From Anaerolineales bacterium (GTDB taxonomy: Bacteria > Chloroflexota > Anaerolineae > Aggregatilineales > UBA2796): a DNA stretch of 64,000 nucleotides. The notes under the pieces are model-generated. The model was given only the letters and a program-made list of their open reading frames with translations, did no database searches and was not told the DNA's origin. The stretch lies in NCBI GenBank assembly GCA_015075625.1, contig JABTTZ010000003.1:62001-126000 (forward strand), read 5' to 3'. Positions within the stretch are counted from its first letter, which is position 1. The number at the start of each line of letters is the position of its first letter. Positions 62,580 to 64,000 of the stretch are shown here, in pieces. A program made the translations under genes and the position numbers.

Positions 62580-64000
62580 ATGTCGCAAGAGATCATCGCC
62601 GCCCTTGAAGAGCGTGTTCACGAACTGGAAAAAGCCCTTTTCCTCAGCCAAGAGGAAATCGCCCATCTCACGGAAAATGCCCTCTCCCGCGAGGATCACA
62701 TCCGCCGTCGGGAAACCTCTATCCTTGCGCTGTATACCGAGATAGAGGCACTCAGCGAGGCACACGCCGCTGAACGGGATGCCCTCCAAGCGCGACTGGA
62801 GATGCTTCGTCTAACGTTGGAACAGAAAGACCTCGCCCTGAGCGAGGGGGCGTTCTACGCTGAATCCCTTGAGGCAGCGCGGTTGGAAAAAGAAGATGAG
62901 ATGGAAGCACTCCGCCGTCAGCTTGCCGGCGTGACGAAGGTGGCGGCAAAACGCCACGCGCCGCCCGTCCTTCTTCCCCCTAACCGCAACCCAACGCACG
63001 ACGGCTCAATTCCCGCTGAGGCAACGCTTGTTTGCACTGTTGCCGCCAAAAATTACCTTGCCGCTGTGCGCGTCTTTATGGCGTCTCTCCAAGCCTATAA
63101 CCCCGCTGTTGTGCCGATTTTGCTTTTGGTCGATGAACCAGACGGGGCGTTTGACCCTGCCGTCGAGCCGTATCATATCCTTCAGGCAAAGGACATTGGC
63201 ATTCCCAATTGGGATCACTTCACATTCAAATACGATGTGCTGGAACTCAGCACAGCGGTGAAGCCCTACCTGATGGAATACCTCTTTGATACCTACGATG
63301 CGGCGAACGTGATCTACTTCGATCCCGATATTCAGGTGTTCGGCAGTTTGGATCGGCTGCGGCGCGTGTTGGAAAGTTACATGTGTGTCCTGACGCCGCA
63401 CATCACCGCCCCACTAACCGATGATCGCCACCCGAATGAACTGACGTTCCTTAGGGTGGGGACGTACAACCTCGGTTTTTGCGCCCTCAGCAAGCGCGGC
63501 GCGTGGCGCGATCTTCTCCGCTGGTGGCAAGAGCGACTCTACACGCAATGCACCCGCGAGGTAGACAAGGGGTTGTTTACCGACCAACACTGGATGGATT
63601 TTGCCCCCTCGCTGTTCCCCGGCGTCTATGTCCTGCGCGATGTCGGGTACAACGTCGCCTATTGGAACATTGCCACCCGTCCTCTCCAATGGGGAACAGC
63701 AGGCTACCTTGTCGGGGAATACCCTCTGATCTTCATGCACTTCAGCGGCTTTGAGCCGGATGAACCGGATTCGCTTTCCAAACATCAGGATCGCTTTCGC
63801 CTTTCCGAGCTTGCCCCGCCCTACCAAGAGTGTTTTTGGGAGTATGTAGCTCATCTGACGGCGCACGATTACTACACCACGCGCACCTATTCGTATGGCT
63901 TCGAGCGCTTCCCCGATGGAGTGCCCATCCCCGCGCAGCTTCGGGCGTGCCTGCGCACGACAGACCCTTACGGGCGGCGGTGGCAGAACCCCTATGACCT
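62580..64000 (+). CDS. Coiled-coil protein with GT8-like glycosyltransferase domain, 3' end cut by window edge
   Basis: 473 residues are visible and the frame is open at the right edge. Residues 1-120 are a long coiled coil (LEERVHELEKALFLSQEE and further heptads). From about 145 there is a GT-A-type domain: the ACT of TLVCTVAAKNYLAAVRVFM, and the DxD-like YFDPDIQVFGSLDRL at about 240, typical of GT8-like and related glycosyltransferases that use nucleotide sugars. A metal site Asp-x-Asp is present. The substrate is unknown. The ATG is at 62580. Confidence 0.75.
   Translation, partial: MSQEIIAALEERVHELEKALFLSQEEIAHLTENALSREDHIRRRETSILALYTEIEALSEAHAAERDALQARLEMLRLTLEQKDLALSEGAFYAESLEAARLEKEDEMEALRRQLAGVTKVAAKRHAPPVLLPPNRNPTHDGSIPAEATLVCTVAAKNYLAAVRVFMASLQAYNPAVVPILLLVDEPDGAFDPAVEPYHILQAKDIGIPNWDHFTFKYDVLELSTAVKPYLMEYLFDTYDAANVIYFDPDIQVFGSLDRLRRVLESYMCVLTPHITAPLTDDRHPNELTFLRVGTYNLGFCALSKRGAWRDLLRWWQERLYTQCTREVDKGLFTDQHWMDFAPSLFPGVYVLRDVGYNVAYWNIATRPLQWGTAGYLVGEYPLIFMHFSGFEPDEPDSLSKHQDRFRLSELAPPYQECFWEYVAHLTAHDYYTTRTYSYGFERFPDGVPIPAQLRACLRTTDPYGRRWQNPYD

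Noticed and set aside
1-64000. CRISPR arrays, rRNA genes, prophage or integrative elements
   Set aside because: I saw no regularly spaced direct repeats, no rRNA sequence, no integrase and no phage structural genes. The Thr/Pro stalk coding repeats near 51.5-53.3 kb are protein low complexity, not CRISPR.

Overview
The window looks like a chromosomal segment of an uncultured or little-studied Chloroflexota bacterium, most likely of the Anaerolineae type. This is an inference from gene content: Ser/Thr kinases with C-terminal ATPase/TPR or membrane anchors, Pro/Thr-rich surface 'stalk' proteins, a CcmE with a Cys in place of the usual heme-binding His, an orphan Flp pilin, and many C-rich intergenic hairpin repeats. 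No 16S rRNA or other decisive marker is present. Coding density is high, genes lie on both strands, and most sit in short runs with overlaps of a few bases.

Layout. 1-3.2 kb: edge-truncated membrane glycosyltransferase, a calcineurin-like phosphoesterase and a HEAT/linker/membrane protein. 3.3-7.3 kb: a tight five-gene minus-strand operon, argS-dcd-membrane lectin-like protein-DUF971-hpt. 7.5-15.1 kb: plus-strand housekeeping run with dgkA-like kinase, infC(AUC start)-rpmI-rplT, a SpoU methyltransferase, a HAD phosphatase, pspA, cmk and an MBOAT/SGNH acylation pair. 15.1-18.4 kb: an 1100-residue kinase-ATPase-TPR regulator. 18.5-22.7 kb: FAD oxidoreductase, sulfite-oxidase-like protein and GT39-like glycosyltransferase. 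22.9-31.6 kb: hisF, a PhnP-like hydrolase, cytochrome P450, an SDR without its catalytic Tyr/Lys, tRNA-Gln, a cupin, an Ldh-type dehydrogenase, and ccmE with a membrane-anchored partner. 32.0-33.7 kb: a self-contained cassette of four small WXG100/ESX-like genes with its own promoter and strong terminator. 33.9-42.3 kb: flavin monooxygenase, M23 peptidase/propeller fusion, aquaporin, Flp pilin, coaX, tandem Doc/Fic genes without antitoxin, phospholipase C-like protein and a second Ser/Thr kinase. 42.5-51 kb: B12-radical SAM enzyme, a decayed transposase among palindromic repeats, an orphan response regulator, potABC without potD, and a NERD-helicase. 51-54.4 kb: three related stalk proteins followed by a parvulin PPIase. 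54.5-64 kb: lysA, an alpha/beta hydrolase, an argH-like lyase, a response regulator with a degenerate receiver, a beta-propeller protein, SRPBCC protein, a multi-pass membrane protein, and a coiled-coil GT8-like glycosyltransferase cut by the window end.

How the parts fit. A strong theme is the cell envelope: several multi-pass or stalk-anchored surface proteins, glycosyltransferases, an O-acylation pair, a parvulin foldase, an M23 hydrolase, ESX-like small proteins and membrane-tethered kinases. The rest is housekeeping (translation, nucleotide, Lys/His/CoA biosynthesis). The best candidates for undescribed biology are the four-gene ESX-like cassette, the stalk-protein family upstream of the PPIase gene, the duplicated LPDIL[KR]AYT[QK]P motif in the HEAT/membrane protein, and the tandem antitoxin-less Doc pair.
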